Source: Mariniblastus sp. (GTDB lineage Bacteria > Planctomycetota > Planctomycetia > Pirellulales > Pirellulaceae). Taken from it: 64,000 bases of DNA. Shown here piece after piece: positions 45,082 through 54,860 of this stretch (position 1 is its first letter; the number at the start of each line of letters is the position of its first letter). The stretch covers positions 186,001-250,000 of the forward strand of contig JAKVBF010000011.1 of assembly GCA_022447555.1 (NCBI GenBank). The letters run 5' to 3'. Position numbers and translations under genes: made by a program. Below the pieces are notes generated by a model. It searched no databases and had not been told where the DNA came from. It saw only the letters and a list, made by a program, of their open reading frames with translations.

Positions 45082-46815
45082 GTGGCAAAACAAATGGTAT
45101 TTGACGAAGCCGCTCAAAAGCCGCTACTTAGCGGCGTTTCCAAACTAGCCCGAGCCGTTCGCAGCACACTGGGCCCACGGGGCCGAAACGCGATTCTCGA
45201 TAAAGGTTGGGGCAGTCCCAAGATCACGAAAGACGGGGTGACCGTTGCCGAGGACATCGAACTCGATGACCCGTTCGAGAATTTGGGGGTTCAACTGGTA
45301 AAGGAAGCTGCCAGTAAAACAAACGATGTAGCGGGCGACGGAACCACCACCGCAACCGTTTTGGCCGAAGCAATTTTCCGTGAAGGCTTGAAAATGCTCG
45401 CTGCTGGTTATGACGCGATGGCACTGTCTCGCGGAATTGGAAAAGCGACGGCTGCTATCTGTAAAGAAATTGACAAACTGGCCAAGCCAATTGACGGCAA
45501 AAGTAAAAAAGAAATCCAACAAATCGCCACGATCGCCGGAAACAACGATCCCTCGATTGGGAGCGTCTTAGCCGAAGCGTTTATAAAGGTTGGCAAAGAC
45601 GGTGTCATTACCGTTGAAGAAGGCCGTGGAAGTGAAACCAGCGTTGAAGTTGTTGAAGGCATGCAATTTGACCGGGGGTTTCTTTCTCCCCACTTTGTCA
45701 CCAATCAAGACGACGTGTCGGTTGAGTTCTCAAACTGCTACGTTCTGATTTTTGAAGAAAAAATTTCGTCAAACAAAGCGTTGATTCCACTTCTCGAAGC
45801 AGTTAGTAAGTCCAAGAAACCACTGCTAATCATCGCCGAAGATATCGAGGGCGAAGCCTTGGCAACATTGGTCGTCAATAAGATGCGAGGGATCTTACAA
45901 GTCTGTGCAGTCAAAGCACCGGGCTACGGCGATCGTCGAAAAGCGATCATGGGCGATCTCGGTGTCCTGACGGGTGGCCAAGTCATTTTCAAGGACCTTG
46001 GAATTGACCTAGAAAGCGTGCAACTTTCCGACTTGGGTGTTTGCAAAAAAGTTCGCATCACTTCCGAAGAGACCATCATGATCGGTGGTAAGGGAAAGAA
46101 AGAAGACATCGAAGGACGCGCTGATCAAATCCGCCGCGAGATCGAAGGCACCACCAGTGACTACGATCGGGAAAAACTTCAGGAGCGGTTGGCTAAAATT
46201 GCTGGTGGCGTCGCTCAAATCAACGTTGGTGCAGTCACCGAAACGGAGATGAAAGAACGTAAAGACTTACTAGAAGATGCAAAAAGCGCCACTGCAGCGG
46301 CCCTCGACGAAGGGATCGTACCTGGTGGTGGAATCGCATTGCTGAGAGCTGGCAAGGCATTGGATAAGATCAAAGATTTACTGCACGACGAGCAGGGTGG
46401 CGTGAACATTATCCGAAAAGTCCTTGAATACCCACTTCGCAGCATTGCAGAGAATGCGGGGCATCAAGGCGCGGTTGTCGTCAATCGGGTGCGGAACCTC
46501 AAGGGTAAAACCGAAGGGTTCAACGCTGACTCTGGCAAGTACGAAGACCTAGTCGCCGCTGGTGTGATTGATCCGGCTAAGGTTGTCAAAACGGCTCTAC
46601 AGAACGCCGCCAGCGTTGCCTGTTTATTACTAACCACCGAGTCGCTGATTACCGAAATCCCATCCGAAGAAGAAGAGGCGGGTGGTGATCACCACCACGA
46701 CCATGGCATGGGTGGTGACATGGGCATGGGTGGCATGGGTGGCATGGGTGGCATGCCCGGCATGGGCGGCATGGGCGGCATGCCTGGCATGGGTGGCATG
46801 CCTGGCATGATGTAG
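45082..46815 (+). CDS. groEL: Chaperonin GroEL, copy 1 (long Gly-Met tail)
   Basis: Hsp60 of 577 residues that folds proteins in its cavity with GroES. ATP-site motifs are [19 protein letters not shown] and [15 protein letters not shown]. The C-terminal tail is unusual: HHHDHG followed by about 35 residues of Gly-Gly-Met and Pro-Gly-Met repeats, longer than the GGM tail of E. coli. It starts with GTG after GGAGG. It is the first gene behind the sigma-54-type promoter and precedes groES by 76 bp. Paralogue of the GroEL at 47227; the leader sequences of both are alike (ATATAAGACG then AGGAAT). Confidence 0.95.
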   Translation: MAKQMVFDEAAQKPLLSGVSKLARAVRSTLGPRGRNAILDKGWGSPKITKDGVTVAEDIELDDPFENLGVQLVKEAASKTNDVAGDGTTTATVLAEAIFREGLKMLAAGYDAMALSRGIGKATAAICKEIDKLAKPIDGKSKKEIQQIATIAGNNDPSIGSVLAEAFIKVGKDGVITVEEGRGSETSVEVVEGMQFDRGFLSPHFVTNQDDVSVEFSNCYVLIFEEKISSNKALIPLLEAVSKSKKPLLIIAEDIEGEALATLVVNKMRGILQVCAVKAPGYGDRRKAIMGDLGVLTGGQVIFKDLGIDLESVQLSDLGVCKKVRITSEETIMIGGKGKKEDIEGRADQIRREIEGTTSDYDREKLQERLAKIAGGVAQINVGAVTETEMKERKDLLEDAKSATAAALDEGIVPGGGIALLRAGKALDKIKDLLHDEQGGVNIIRKVLEYPLRSIAENAGHQGAVVVNRVRNLKGKTEGFNADSGKYEDLVAAGVIDPAKVVKTALQNAASVACLLLTTESLITEIPSEEEEAGGDHHHDHGMGGDMGMGGMGGMGGMPGMGGMGGMPGMGGMPGMM

Positions 46816-46891
46816 TCCCTAAGTGGATCCCTCGCTCATCTAAAAATTAAAACAATCAAACCGAACAAATAAACATAAAAGGAAATAGATC

Positions 46892-47188
46892 ATGGCAAAG
46901 TTGAACATTCGACCACTGGACGATCGCGTTGTTGTGGAACCCTTAGCAGCTGAAGAGACCACCGCTGGTGGGATTGTATTACCGGAAAACGCCAAAGAGA
47001 AACCTCAACGTGGAACCGTCGTTGCGGTAGGACCTGGTCGCCTTTTGGACAGTGGAGACCGAGGTGATTTATCGGTCAGCGTGGGTGACGAAGTTATTTT
47101 TGGAAAATACGGCGGAACCGAAATTGAAGTCGACGGTCTCGAAGTCAAAATTCTTCGCGAAAGCGATATTTTGGCCAAAGTTCTCTAA
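46892..47188 (+). CDS. groES: Co-chaperonin GroES
   Basis: 98 residues, the lid of the chaperonin. [15 protein letters not shown], the mobile loop [28 protein letters not shown] and [18 protein letters not shown] are all canonical. It lies between the two groEL genes, 76 bp after the first and 38 bp before the second, with AGGAAAT ahead of the ATG. It must serve either or both GroELs. Confidence 0.97.
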   Translation: MAKLNIRPLDDRVVVEPLAAEETTAGGIVLPENAKEKPQRGTVVAVGPGRLLDSGDRGDLSVSVGDEVIFGKYGGTEIEVDGLEVKILRESDILAKVL

Positions 47189-47226
47189 TTGCGATTCTCA
47201 AAAAAATATAAGACGAGGAATATAAC

Positions 47227-48846
47227 GTGGCAAAACAACTACTATTCGATGACCACGCTCGCGCACGAATGCTGCGTGGAATCGACAAACTGGCAGATGC
47301 CGTTGCAGTGACCATGGGCCCAACTGGTCGAAACGTCATGATTGACAAGTCCTTTGGAGGACCGACAGTGACAAAAGATGGCGTGACTGTCGCCAAGGAA
47401 ATCGATTTGGATGACCGTTTCGAGAACATGGGTGCTAAGCTCGTGGTCGAGGTTGCTCAGAAAACCTCTGACCTAGCGGGTGACGGGACGACCACCGCAA
47501 CCGTTCTGGCTCGGGCCATCTTCAAAGAGGGATTGCGAAACATTATCGCTGGTAGCAACCCAACCGCTGTCCGCCGTGGCATTGAAAAAGCGGTTACCGC
47601 GGCCGAGAAAAAATTGGCCGAGATGGCCAAGAAAGTCTCCAAAAAACAAGAGGTTGCCAACGTCGGTGCCATTAGTGCCAACAATGACATGGTCATTGGT
47701 GATTTACTGGCTGAGGCCCTTGAGCGAGTCGGTCAGGATGGCGTGATCACCGTTGAAGAAGGCAAAACGGCCGAAACCTCGGTTGAGTACGTCGACGGCA
47801 TGCAGTTCGACAAGGGATACATTTCCCCATACTTCGTCAACAATCCCAACGACATGAATTGCGAAGTCGAGAATGCATTGCTTTTGATTTTTGAGAAGAA
47901 AATCAGCAACGTCCGTGACATCGTTCCCATTTTGGAAAAAGTCGGTCAAACCGGCCAACCTCTTCTGATCATCGCGGAAGATGTGGACGCCGAGGCCTTA
48001 ACTTTATTGGTTGTAAATAAGCTTCGGGGCACCTTAAACGTATGTGCCGTCAAAGCACCGGGATTTGGCGATCGTCGAAAATCCATGCTGGGTGACATTG
48101 CAACCTTAACCGGCGGGACATTAATCAGTGAAGAACTGGGAATGAACCTAGAGAATCTCGAAATGGAGCATCTAGGCAAAGCCAAAAAGGTAACCGTCGA
48201 TAAGAATTCAACCACCATCGTCGAAGGTGCGGGAACGCGCAAAGACGTCCAGACCCGGATCGATCAGCTAAAGCGGCAGATCGAACAGTCGGACAGTGAC
48301 TATGACAGAGAGAAACTGCAGGAACGTCTAGCTAAGTTGACTGGGGGTGTCGCCGTTGTCAGCGTCGGCGCCGAAACTGAGACCGAGATGAAACAGAAAA
48401 AAGCGAGGGTTGAGGATGCCCTGCATGCAACTCGTGCTGCGATTGAAGAGGGCATTCTGCCTGGCGGCGGCGTTGCATTGCTGCGTTGCACCGAGGCGAT
48501 CGAAGCTGCTCGTTCATCGGCCAAAGGCGAAGAGAAGATCGGCGTGGACATCGTTCTCCAAGCCATTTCAGCTCCGATCCGTCAGATTGCCGACAATGGC
48601 GGAATCGATGGCTCAGTCGTCGCAGATATCGTTTCTCAAAAATCGAACAATACCGGCTACAACGCTCATTCAGGCGAATACGTCGACATGTTCAAAGCAG
48701 GCGTCATTGACCCTGCCAAAGTTGTCCGAACCGCGTTAGCCAATGCAGCCAGCATCGCTGGCCTACTTCTAACCACCGATGCCATGGTGTCGAACTACGA
48801 CGACGAAGACAAAAAGAAGCGGCCCATTGAGGGCGCAATTGCGTAG
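47227..48846 (+). CDS. groEL: Chaperonin GroEL, copy 2 (no Gly-Met tail)
   Basis: Hsp60 of 539 residues with all core motifs ([41 protein letters not shown]). It ends in a charged tail ([14 protein letters not shown]) in place of GGM repeats. GTG start after an AGACGAGGAA leader that resembles that of copy 1. The tail difference between the two copies suggests specialised cavity properties or clients. A terminator follows 45 bp after the stop. Confidence 0.95.
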   Translation: MAKQLLFDDHARARMLRGIDKLADAVAVTMGPTGRNVMIDKSFGGPTVTKDGVTVAKEIDLDDRFENMGAKLVVEVAQKTSDLAGDGTTTATVLARAIFKEGLRNIIAGSNPTAVRRGIEKAVTAAEKKLAEMAKKVSKKQEVANVGAISANNDMVIGDLLAEALERVGQDGVITVEEGKTAETSVEYVDGMQFDKGYISPYFVNNPNDMNCEVENALLLIFEKKISNVRDIVPILEKVGQTGQPLLIIAEDVDAEALTLLVVNKLRGTLNVCAVKAPGFGDRRKSMLGDIATLTGGTLISEELGMNLENLEMEHLGKAKKVTVDKNSTTIVEGAGTRKDVQTRIDQLKRQIEQSDSDYDREKLQERLAKLTGGVAVVSVGAETETEMKQKKARVEDALHATRAAIEEGILPGGGVALLRCTEAIEAARSSAKGEEKIGVDIVLQAISAPIRQIADNGGIDGSVVADIVSQKSNNTGYNAHSGEYVDMFKAGVIDPAKVVRTALANAASIAGLLLTTDAMVSNYDDEDKKKRPIEGAIA

Positions 48847-48890
48847 GAACGCGAGCCGTAATTTGATATCATGGTGACACAAGTTCCCTG

Positions 48891-48918
48891 CAGGCCACCC
48901 GTCCCGGTGGCCTGTTTT
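48891..48918 (+). terminator. Hairpin terminator after groEL2
   Basis: CAGGCCACC (48891-48899), a six-base loop, GGTGGCCTG (48906-48914), then TTTT. The stem is strong and the U-tract is short, so termination may be partial. It separates the groEL unit from dnaJ. Confidence 0.75.
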
Positions 48919-48962
48919 GGGAATCACACATCACTGATTGTAGAAACCATTCGAATCTGCTG

Positions 48963-50093
48963 ATGACCAAACAATGCTATTACGAAGTCCTTCGTGTCAC
49001 GAGAGATGCCTCGGGCAAGGAGATTTCTCGCTCCTATCGCAAACTGGCTGTCCAATTTCATCCTGACAGCAACCCCGGCGATGAGGATGCCAACCAGCAA
49101 TTCAAGCTGGCGGCGGAAGCCTATGAAGTTCTCAGCGATCCAGAAAAACGAGCTCGGTACGATCGCTACGGTCACGCCGGAGTCGATGGTGCTGGCAGCC
49201 ATTTTGGATCGGCCGAGGACATCTTCGCAGCCTTTGGAGAAATTTTTGGCGGCGGAAGCAGCATGTTCGGAGATTTTTTCGGTGGACAAGGAGGCAGAGG
49301 AGGTCGGCGAGGTGCGGACATCCGTGTCGATGTCAAACTGACATTGGAAGAAGCGGCACACGGCGTTACCAAAACAGTGACGTTCCAACGAAACTCTATC
49401 TGTGAGACATGCGATGGTAAAGGGAGCCAACCCGGCACCCAGCCGGAGATGTGTCAGCAATGTGACGGTCGTGGCCAAGTCATTCAATCTGCTGGAATTC
49501 TTCGAGTCCAAACGACTTGTCCAGTTTGCCGCGGATCCGGCCAGATCATCGTTCATCCGTGCGAGGATTGCGGCGGATCTGGGTCAATATCTAGAACGGT
49601 CGATCTGGAAGTTTCGATACCCGCTGGCGTAGACGATGGAATGCGAGTCCGATTGACCAACGAGGGGGAACCGGGAAACGCGGGTGGGCGCCCCGGAGAT
49701 TGTTATTGCTTCATTCATGTTCGCGCTCACAAATTGTTCCATCGCGATGGCCAAAATCTGATTCTGCAAATGCCGATCACTTACACACAAGCGGCATTGG
49801 GATGTGAAATAGAAGTGCCAACCCTAAGCGGTGCTGAAAACATAACCGTCCCGCGCGGAACTCAGTCGGGGGCTGTATTCAAAATTGCCGGCAAGGGCAT
49901 GCCCCACCCCCAAGGTGGCAGACCCGGTAGCTTAATGGTGCAGACGTTTATTGAAACTCCCAAGAAAATCTCGACCGAACAGGAACAAGTGCTGAGACAA
50001 TTGGCGGATTTGGAACAAATTGAAGTACTCCCGGAACGAAAAAACTTCCTCGACCGAATTAAAGAATACTTTGCCGTTTCAGAAGAGTCTTAA
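48963..50093 (+). CDS. dnaJ: Chaperone protein DnaJ
   Basis: Type I J-protein of 376 residues that hands clients to DnaK. The J-domain has YEVLRVTRDASGKEISRSYR and HPD at 33-35; the Gly/Phe-rich region follows (SMFGDFFGGQGGRGG). The zinc domain has four CxxCxGxG modules starting CETCDGKG, CQQCDGRG, CPVCRGSG and CEDCGGSG, and the C-terminal substrate domain ends the protein. No dnaK is adjacent. It is followed by grpE 40 bp downstream. Confidence 0.95.
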   Translation: MTKQCYYEVLRVTRDASGKEISRSYRKLAVQFHPDSNPGDEDANQQFKLAAEAYEVLSDPEKRARYDRYGHAGVDGAGSHFGSAEDIFAAFGEIFGGGSSMFGDFFGGQGGRGGRRGADIRVDVKLTLEEAAHGVTKTVTFQRNSICETCDGKGSQPGTQPEMCQQCDGRGQVIQSAGILRVQTTCPVCRGSGQIIVHPCEDCGGSGSISRTVDLEVSIPAGVDDGMRVRLTNEGEPGNAGGRPGDCYCFIHVRAHKLFHRDGQNLILQMPITYTQAALGCEIEVPTLSGAENITVPRGTQSGAVFKIAGKGMPHPQGGRPGSLMVQTFIETPKKISTEQEQVLRQLADLEQIEVLPERKNFLDRIKEYFAVSEES

Positions 50094-50133
50094 AACTGCA
50101 GATGGCTGAAGTATTGCAAACGAAACAACAATC

Positions 50134-50697
50134 ATGACAAACGAAAAAAGACAGCCCGAATCGACCGAAAATATATCGCAAGAAGCGTTTGCCGAACAAC
50201 TTGAGCAAGCTGCCTCCGAATTGAGCGGGGACAACCCGAGCGGTTCGCTGGAAGAGCAGTTGCTCGACACTAGAAAACAACACTTGCTGGCAGTTGCCGA
50301 ATTAGAGAACTTCCGCAAGCGGTCCCGTCAAATGACACAGGAACAAATCAAGTATGCCAGTCTGCCACTCATGTCAGAAACATTAGAGGCAGTCGACAAT
50401 TTACAACGGGCTGTCGATGCGGCCGCAGACGATGCCTCAAGCTCGGGATTGCTCGAGGGAGTGAACATGGTTGCCAGCCAATTGCTAACCATCTTAGCAA
50501 GTCATGGTTGCAAAAAAATTGAGTCGCTTGGAAAACCTTTCGATCCCAACCTACACCAAGCCGTCCAGATGCAACCAAGTCACGAGTTCCCAGCCAACAC
50601 GGTCATGATGGAGTTACGTGCCGGCTATCAACTGCACGACCGCGTGATCCGTCCGAGTCAGGTATTTGTATCGACAGGCCCCGAAGCCGGAGAGTAG
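50134..50697 (+). CDS. grpE: Nucleotide exchange factor GrpE
   Basis: 187 residues. A long N-terminal coiled coil (EQLLDTRKQHLLAVAELENF, RKRSRQMTQEQIKY) leads to the beta-wing domain with FDPNLHQAVQMQPSHEFPAN and GYQLHDRVIRPSQVFVS, the GrpE signature. It releases ADP from DnaK. It follows dnaJ and ends 3 bp before the fmdB-type gene, so all three are probably one transcript. Confidence 0.93.
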   Translation: MTNEKRQPESTENISQEAFAEQLEQAASELSGDNPSGSLEEQLLDTRKQHLLAVAELENFRKRSRQMTQEQIKYASLPLMSETLEAVDNLQRAVDAAADDASSSGLLEGVNMVASQLLTILASHGCKKIESLGKPFDPNLHQAVQMQPSHEFPANTVMMELRAGYQLHDRVIRPSQVFVSTGPEAGE

Positions 50698-50700
50698 ACC

Positions 50701-51030
50701 ATGCCAACCTACGACTACGAGTGCGACGCCTGCGGTCACACCTGGGAGTTATTTCAAAAGATTACGGACGACCCAGTCAAGAAATGCCCCCAGTGCAACA
50801 AGAAAAAAGCGCGTCGATTGTTTGGGACTGGAGCCGCAGTCGTCTTTAAGGGATCGGGGTTTTACCAAACCGATTATCGAAGTGAATCCTACAAAAAAGG
50901 GGCAAAAGCCGACAAAAAATCAAATTCCGACTCGAAGTCGGGCTCCGATGATAAATCTTCTGGAAAGGCCAAAAAGGGGGCTTCGGACGGAAGTGGGACA
51001 TCCGGGAAATCCAAAAAATCAGACAAGTAG
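50701..51030 (+). CDS. FmdB-family zinc-ribbon protein
   Basis: 109 residues. The N-terminal zinc ribbon is YDYECDACGHTWELFQKI with CPQCNKKKARRLFG, two CxxC pairs typical of the FmdB regulatory family. The C-terminal half is a Lys/Ser/Asp/Gly-rich disordered tail. It starts 3 bp after the grpE stop. Function of this family is poorly defined. Confidence 0.83.
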   Translation: MPTYDYECDACGHTWELFQKITDDPVKKCPQCNKKKARRLFGTGAAVVFKGSGFYQTDYRSESYKKGAKADKKSNSDSKSGSDDKSSGKAKKGASDGSGTSGKSKKSDK

Positions 51031-51153
51031 GAAAATGCGGGATGTCGCATCCGATACTCTTGGCAAACTCTTCCGTAAATCGGGGCAATGTTTTCATTCG
51101 CACCCTTGAGCATTTTCGGTGCCAAATGATATAAATGTAGGATGTGGAATCCC

Positions 51154-51227
51154 GCCGGCGTAGCTTCAATTGGCAGAGCACCGCATTCGTAATGCGGGGG
51201 TTGCGGGTTCGACTCCCGCCGCTGGCT
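51154..51227 (+). tRNA. tRNA-Thr (anticodon CGT)
   Basis: Acceptor GCCGGCG pairs with CGCTGGC (one G-U), the D arm follows, and anticodon stem CCGCA/TGCGG encloses TTCGTAA, with anticodon CGT reading ACG. The T arm is GCGGG TTCGACT CCCGC. Discriminator base is T; CCA is not encoded. It lies in the 310-bp gap between fmdB and the TPR gene. Confidence 0.93.
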
Positions 51228-51342
51228 TTGGCAGAACGGTCGGAAACAGTCCGTCACTCCAAAGATCATCCAATCAAAATATTTGATGTAACACATATTT
51301 GCTACCAACACATTGTGCCTGCAGGACACGTGGAGATAATTA

Positions 51343-52668
51343 ATGAGCCAAGGCTTGGAAATCGAACTTAAAGATGTTTTATTGTCCAACAGTTCGTTTG
51401 GACCCAATGAGATCTCGTTCATCTCAGACCGAATCAGCAACGATTACACACAGTTCCCGGTTTTGAGAGAAGTGACGCAACAACTTGAGTCGCAGCAAGA
51501 TCGCTCGCCGGCGACCAATGTACGTTTGGGTATCTGTAAATATCTGCAAGGCGACTACGCCGCGGCTATCGCGACACTCGAGAATGCGGATGGTGGCGCA
51601 TTGGCGTACTTCTACCAAGGTCGCTCGCACTTTGCTCAAAACAACTTTGCCAAATCGATGGAGTGCTTCAATTCGGCCAAAACCGCTGGTTACGACGGCG
51701 ACACCTGCCAACTGGCTGTAGCCGAGTGCCAGCGCCATCACGGACACTACGACGGCGCAATGTCTATCTTGGATAACATGTTCGGCCCAATCGAACAGAC
51801 GGCCGAATACCTTTACCAGCGGGGTGCCACCATTGCAGCGATGGGCAACAATCCCAATGAAGTCATTGCACTCTATGAGCGAGCCGTTGAATTAGACGAC
51901 AAGCATCCAGGTGCATTATTTGGTCTTGCGCTCGAAAACGACCGGCGCGGCAATGACGAACGGGCGATGGAATTGTATCAACGTGCGGCCGCTGTTTTTC
52001 CAACCAACGTTGGCGCCTTGCTGAACCTCGGCCTACTCTACGAAGACCATGACCAAAACGAACGCGCAGCTCGCTGTTACGACCGGGTTTTAGAGTCATT
52101 CCCAAATCATGATCGAGCGAAACTTTATCGGGTGGACGCGATTGCCTCATTGGACGGCCCTTATGACGCCAACAAGATCCGCGAAGAACAGCAAATGGCG
52201 AGCGTGATGAGCATTTCAATCTCGCAATTCGAACTGTCTGTCCGCAGTCGGAATTGCCTGCAAAAAATGGGCATTCAATCTCTTGGCGACCTCACCAAAG
52301 TCACGGAATCGGAACTCTTGGGCAGTAAGAACTTTGGCGAAACGTCGCTGGTAGAAATCCGTGAGATGATGGCCAATAAAGGTCTGATGGTAGGGCAGTT
52401 CTCTCACGAAAAAGCTGAGGAACTGGAGCCTATTGATATCAGTACCCTTAGCCCTGACGAGCAAGCCTTTCTCGATCGCCCCATGAGTGACCTTAATCTG
52501 TCGGTAAGAGCCCGCAAATGCATGACACGTTTGGGTCTGACTACGATTGGTGAGCTAATCCGGAAGTCGGGCGATGATCTTCTAGAGTGTAAAAACTTCG
52601 GTGTAACAAGCCTTACTGAAATTCGCGAAAAGCTGGATCAGGTTGGGCTTAAGCTGCGTGGTGACTAA
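51343..52668 (+). CDS. TPR protein with two RNA polymerase alpha-CTD-like domains
   Basis: 441 residues. The N-terminal part (about 55-265) is a TPR superhelix with repeats such as YLYQRGATIAAMGNNPNEVI, ALFGLALENDRRGNDERAME and ALLNLGLLYEDHDQNERAAR. Two alpha-CTD-like domains follow at 291-352 and 379-441. In both, residues aligned to E. coli alpha R265, G296, S299 and E302 are kept (R301/G332/S335/E338 and R389/G420/S423/E426); N268 is kept in the first (N304) and is Lys392 in the second. Alpha-CTDs bind AT-rich UP elements and activators, so a DNA- or polymerase-associated role is inferred. Good ribosome site (GGAG). Function is not known to me. Confidence 0.85.
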   Translation: MSQGLEIELKDVLLSNSSFGPNEISFISDRISNDYTQFPVLREVTQQLESQQDRSPATNVRLGICKYLQGDYAAAIATLENADGGALAYFYQGRSHFAQNNFAKSMECFNSAKTAGYDGDTCQLAVAECQRHHGHYDGAMSILDNMFGPIEQTAEYLYQRGATIAAMGNNPNEVIALYERAVELDDKHPGALFGLALENDRRGNDERAMELYQRAAAVFPTNVGALLNLGLLYEDHDQNERAARCYDRVLESFPNHDRAKLYRVDAIASLDGPYDANKIREEQQMASVMSISISQFELSVRSRNCLQKMGIQSLGDLTKVTESELLGSKNFGETSLVEIREMMANKGLMVGQFSHEKAEELEPIDISTLSPDEQAFLDRPMSDLNLSVRARKCMTRLGLTTIGELIRKSGDDLLECKNFGVTSLTEIREKLDQVGLKLRGD

Positions 52669-52781
52669 GGTCGGTGATCAGACCCGAATGAAGGGTAGGG
52701 TCGCTCTCTGCCAACTCGGTCGACTGATCGTCTTGCGTGCGTTCAGCGGCAACCGCAGCGGCTCGAATTCGGTTTTACGAG

Positions 52782-53927
52782 ATGAATCAACCTGGTTTTA
52801 AATTCGAGCTATTACACGTCGACCGGCATTCAGGCGCGAGACGCAGTCGGCTGACGACTCCCAGGGGTGTGATTGAACTGCCAACCTTCATGCCGGTCGG
52901 AACGCTTGGAACCGTTAAGGGTTTGACCACTGCCCAAGTTTCTCAAACCGGTGCGCAGATCTTGTTGGGCAATACCTACCATCTCGCGTTACGACCCGGA
53001 GCCGACATCGTTGAGCAAATGGGTGGCCTTCACCCGTTCATGGACTGGCCGAATCCGATCCTAACCGACAGTGGCGGGTTTCAATTATTCAGTCTAGCCA
53101 AGCTAACTAAAATCACTGAAACCGGTGCCACCTTTCGCTCGCACATTGATGGAAGTGCCATGGAGCTTTCCCCGGAGCGAAGCGTACAGATTCAGCAGCA
53201 ACTGGGCTCCGACATTGCAATGGTGCTAGATCATCTGATTGAATTGCCTGCCAGTCTGGGCGATGTCGAAGATGCCAACGCCCGCACCATTCGTTGGGCC
53301 AAACGCTGTCGAGACTGTCACACTTTGGACTCTCAAATCCAATTCGGAATCATCCAGGGAGGCCTCAACCCTGCAATGCGTCGACAATGCGCCGAGGAGC
53401 TCGGAGCACTTGATTTCCCGGGATACGCAATCGGCGGACTCAGCGTGGGAGAAGCTGCCGTCGACATGTATGCGACGATCGCGTCAACCACTCCACACAT
53501 GCCAACCGAAAAACCACGGTACTTGATGGGTGTTGGAAAGCCGGAAGATCTTCTCGAGGCCATCAAGCGAGGTGTCGACATGTTTGACTGCGTGATGCCA
53601 ACTCGCAACGGAAGAAATGGCATGGCATTCACCGATCATGGACCTTTGAAGTTAAGAAACAGCGTCCATCGCTCAGACCCAAATCCCATTCAACAAGATT
53701 TCGAGTCGGACTACGCTCATTTGAGCCGAGCCTATCTAAGGCATCTTTTCATCGCTGGTGAAATGCTAGGCCCCATCTTATTGACCATTCACAACCTGAC
53801 CTACTACCAGAGGCTGATGAAACAGGCTCGTCAGGCAATTGAAAACGATAGTTTTTTGGAATTCTTTGCAGAACGATTTCGCGGCTGGGGCCTCCCATCA
53901 TCCCCTACCGCCCCCGAATTGAGTTAA
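52782..53927 (+). CDS. tgt: tRNA-guanine transglycosylase lacking zinc cysteines
   Basis: 381 residues. Inserts preQ1 or queuine at G34 of GUN tRNAs. Active-site motifs are intact: [12 protein letters not shown] (Asp96), AIGGLSVGE and the nucleophile region [12 protein letters not shown] (Asp269). The CxCxxC zinc site before SRAYLRHL is replaced: the three cysteine positions read Asp306, Glu308 and Tyr311, while the fourth ligand (His337 in TIHNL) is kept. The position of Cys158 (Zymomonas numbering) is Leu152, within LDHL where most bacteria have FDEC, so base choice may differ. It precedes yajC and secDF, the usual bacterial order. Start at 52782; a GTG 15 codons earlier is open. Confidence 0.9.
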   Translation: MNQPGFKFELLHVDRHSGARRSRLTTPRGVIELPTFMPVGTLGTVKGLTTAQVSQTGAQILLGNTYHLALRPGADIVEQMGGLHPFMDWPNPILTDSGGFQLFSLAKLTKITETGATFRSHIDGSAMELSPERSVQIQQQLGSDIAMVLDHLIELPASLGDVEDANARTIRWAKRCRDCHTLDSQIQFGIIQGGLNPAMRRQCAEELGALDFPGYAIGGLSVGEAAVDMYATIASTTPHMPTEKPRYLMGVGKPEDLLEAIKRGVDMFDCVMPTRNGRNGMAFTDHGPLKLRNSVHRSDPNPIQQDFESDYAHLSRAYLRHLFIAGEMLGPILLTIHNLTYYQRLMKQARQAIENDSFLEFFAERFRGWGLPSSPTAPELS

Positions 53928-54373
53928 TGCAGGTAACTTCGCCGCCTATCGGGTTGGCCTTGGAAAACGCTGCTGATCGGGCAGCGGAACCCAACAAAAT
54001 CAAATTCAAACGCTTTTCCCCGATAAATTGGCACTTCTGAGACTTGTCTGTCGACTTTTCATCTGCGACTGCCCCCTCTCTCGCTTCCTCCCACTCAGCC
54101 GAGGAAGGGATTCCACCGACCCGATCAGCCAAAATCGACGAATGCTTTCGAGCGTTAGGGCCCGGCAACTTGGCCTTGTGAATTTCAAGGGAAGATTTAA
54201 GATTACGTCTTGAATTTTTCGCGTCTTTTTGGGGCTCAAAACGGAAAGTTGACCCCCGTATAATCACGCGACGAACAATTTGTTTTAGAAATTCTGTATC
54301 AAGGTTTTGTTGACTGTTTTCGGTGGCGAACCACCAAGCTTTCAAAGCTTTTATCGTAACCCATGAGTTCTCG
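53928..54373. other. Intergenic region between tgt and yajC
   Basis: 446 bp. TATAAT at 54259-54264 is a good -10 element, so yajC-secDF may have its own promoter; no clear -35 is seen. A leftward open frame across much of the gap (53905-54345) has no family resemblance and overlaps the tgt end. No terminator hairpin is obvious. Confidence 0.4.
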
Positions 54374-54781
54374 ATGGCTTCCCTTTACCAAGCATGCTGG
54401 CTGATCGCTGTTCAAATACCCGCGGGGGGCAGCGGTGCTGCTCCAACACCGGCAAAGGCTGCCGAAGAAGGTGCTGGTGGACTGTTTGGATTGGGCTTTT
54501 TTCTTCCAGCGATGCTGGTTGTGATGGTGCTGTATATCATGCTGATGCTTCGACCTCAGCAAAAAGAGCAAGCTAAAACCAAAGAAAAGTTGGCGGCGTT
54601 AAAGAAGAACGATCGTGTGGTTACCGCCGGGGGAATCGTAGGTACGGTGGTGAATACCCAGTCCGACGCCGAGTATTTGACGATTCGGATTGACGAAAAC
54701 AACAACACCAAAATGCAGATTTTAAAGCAATCCATTGTTCGCGTGATGAAAGACGACGACCAAAAGAAAAAAGACGATTGA
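54374..54781 (+). CDS. yajC: Preprotein translocase subunit YajC
   Basis: About 135 residues. One N-terminal transmembrane helix (FFLPAMLVVMVLYIMLMLRP) followed by the YajC core QQKEQAKTKEKLAALKKNDR and VVTAGGIVGTVVN, with a Lys/Asp-rich end. It associates with SecDF in the inner membrane. A short Ala/Gly-rich segment precedes the helix. The ATG at 54374 is chosen; the frame is open 17 codons more. secDF begins 79 bp downstream. Confidence 0.92.
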   Translation: MASLYQACWLIAVQIPAGGSGAAPTPAKAAEEGAGGLFGLGFFLPAMLVVMVLYIMLMLRPQQKEQAKTKEKLAALKKNDRVVTAGGIVGTVVNTQSDAEYLTIRIDENNNTKMQILKQSIVRVMKDDDQKKKDD

Positions 54782-54860
54782 GTTCCGACCACGGTCAATA
54801 ATCGCGGAAGTATAAACCTCCGCGAAACGCGAATATCTTTATTAAACCAGGATTGTTGAG

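Noticed and set aside
53905-54345. Leftward 146-codon frame between tgt and yajC
   Set aside because: Overlaps the end of tgt antisense, has no recognisable motif and a composition rich in Ser/Arg/Lys. Kept as non-coding.
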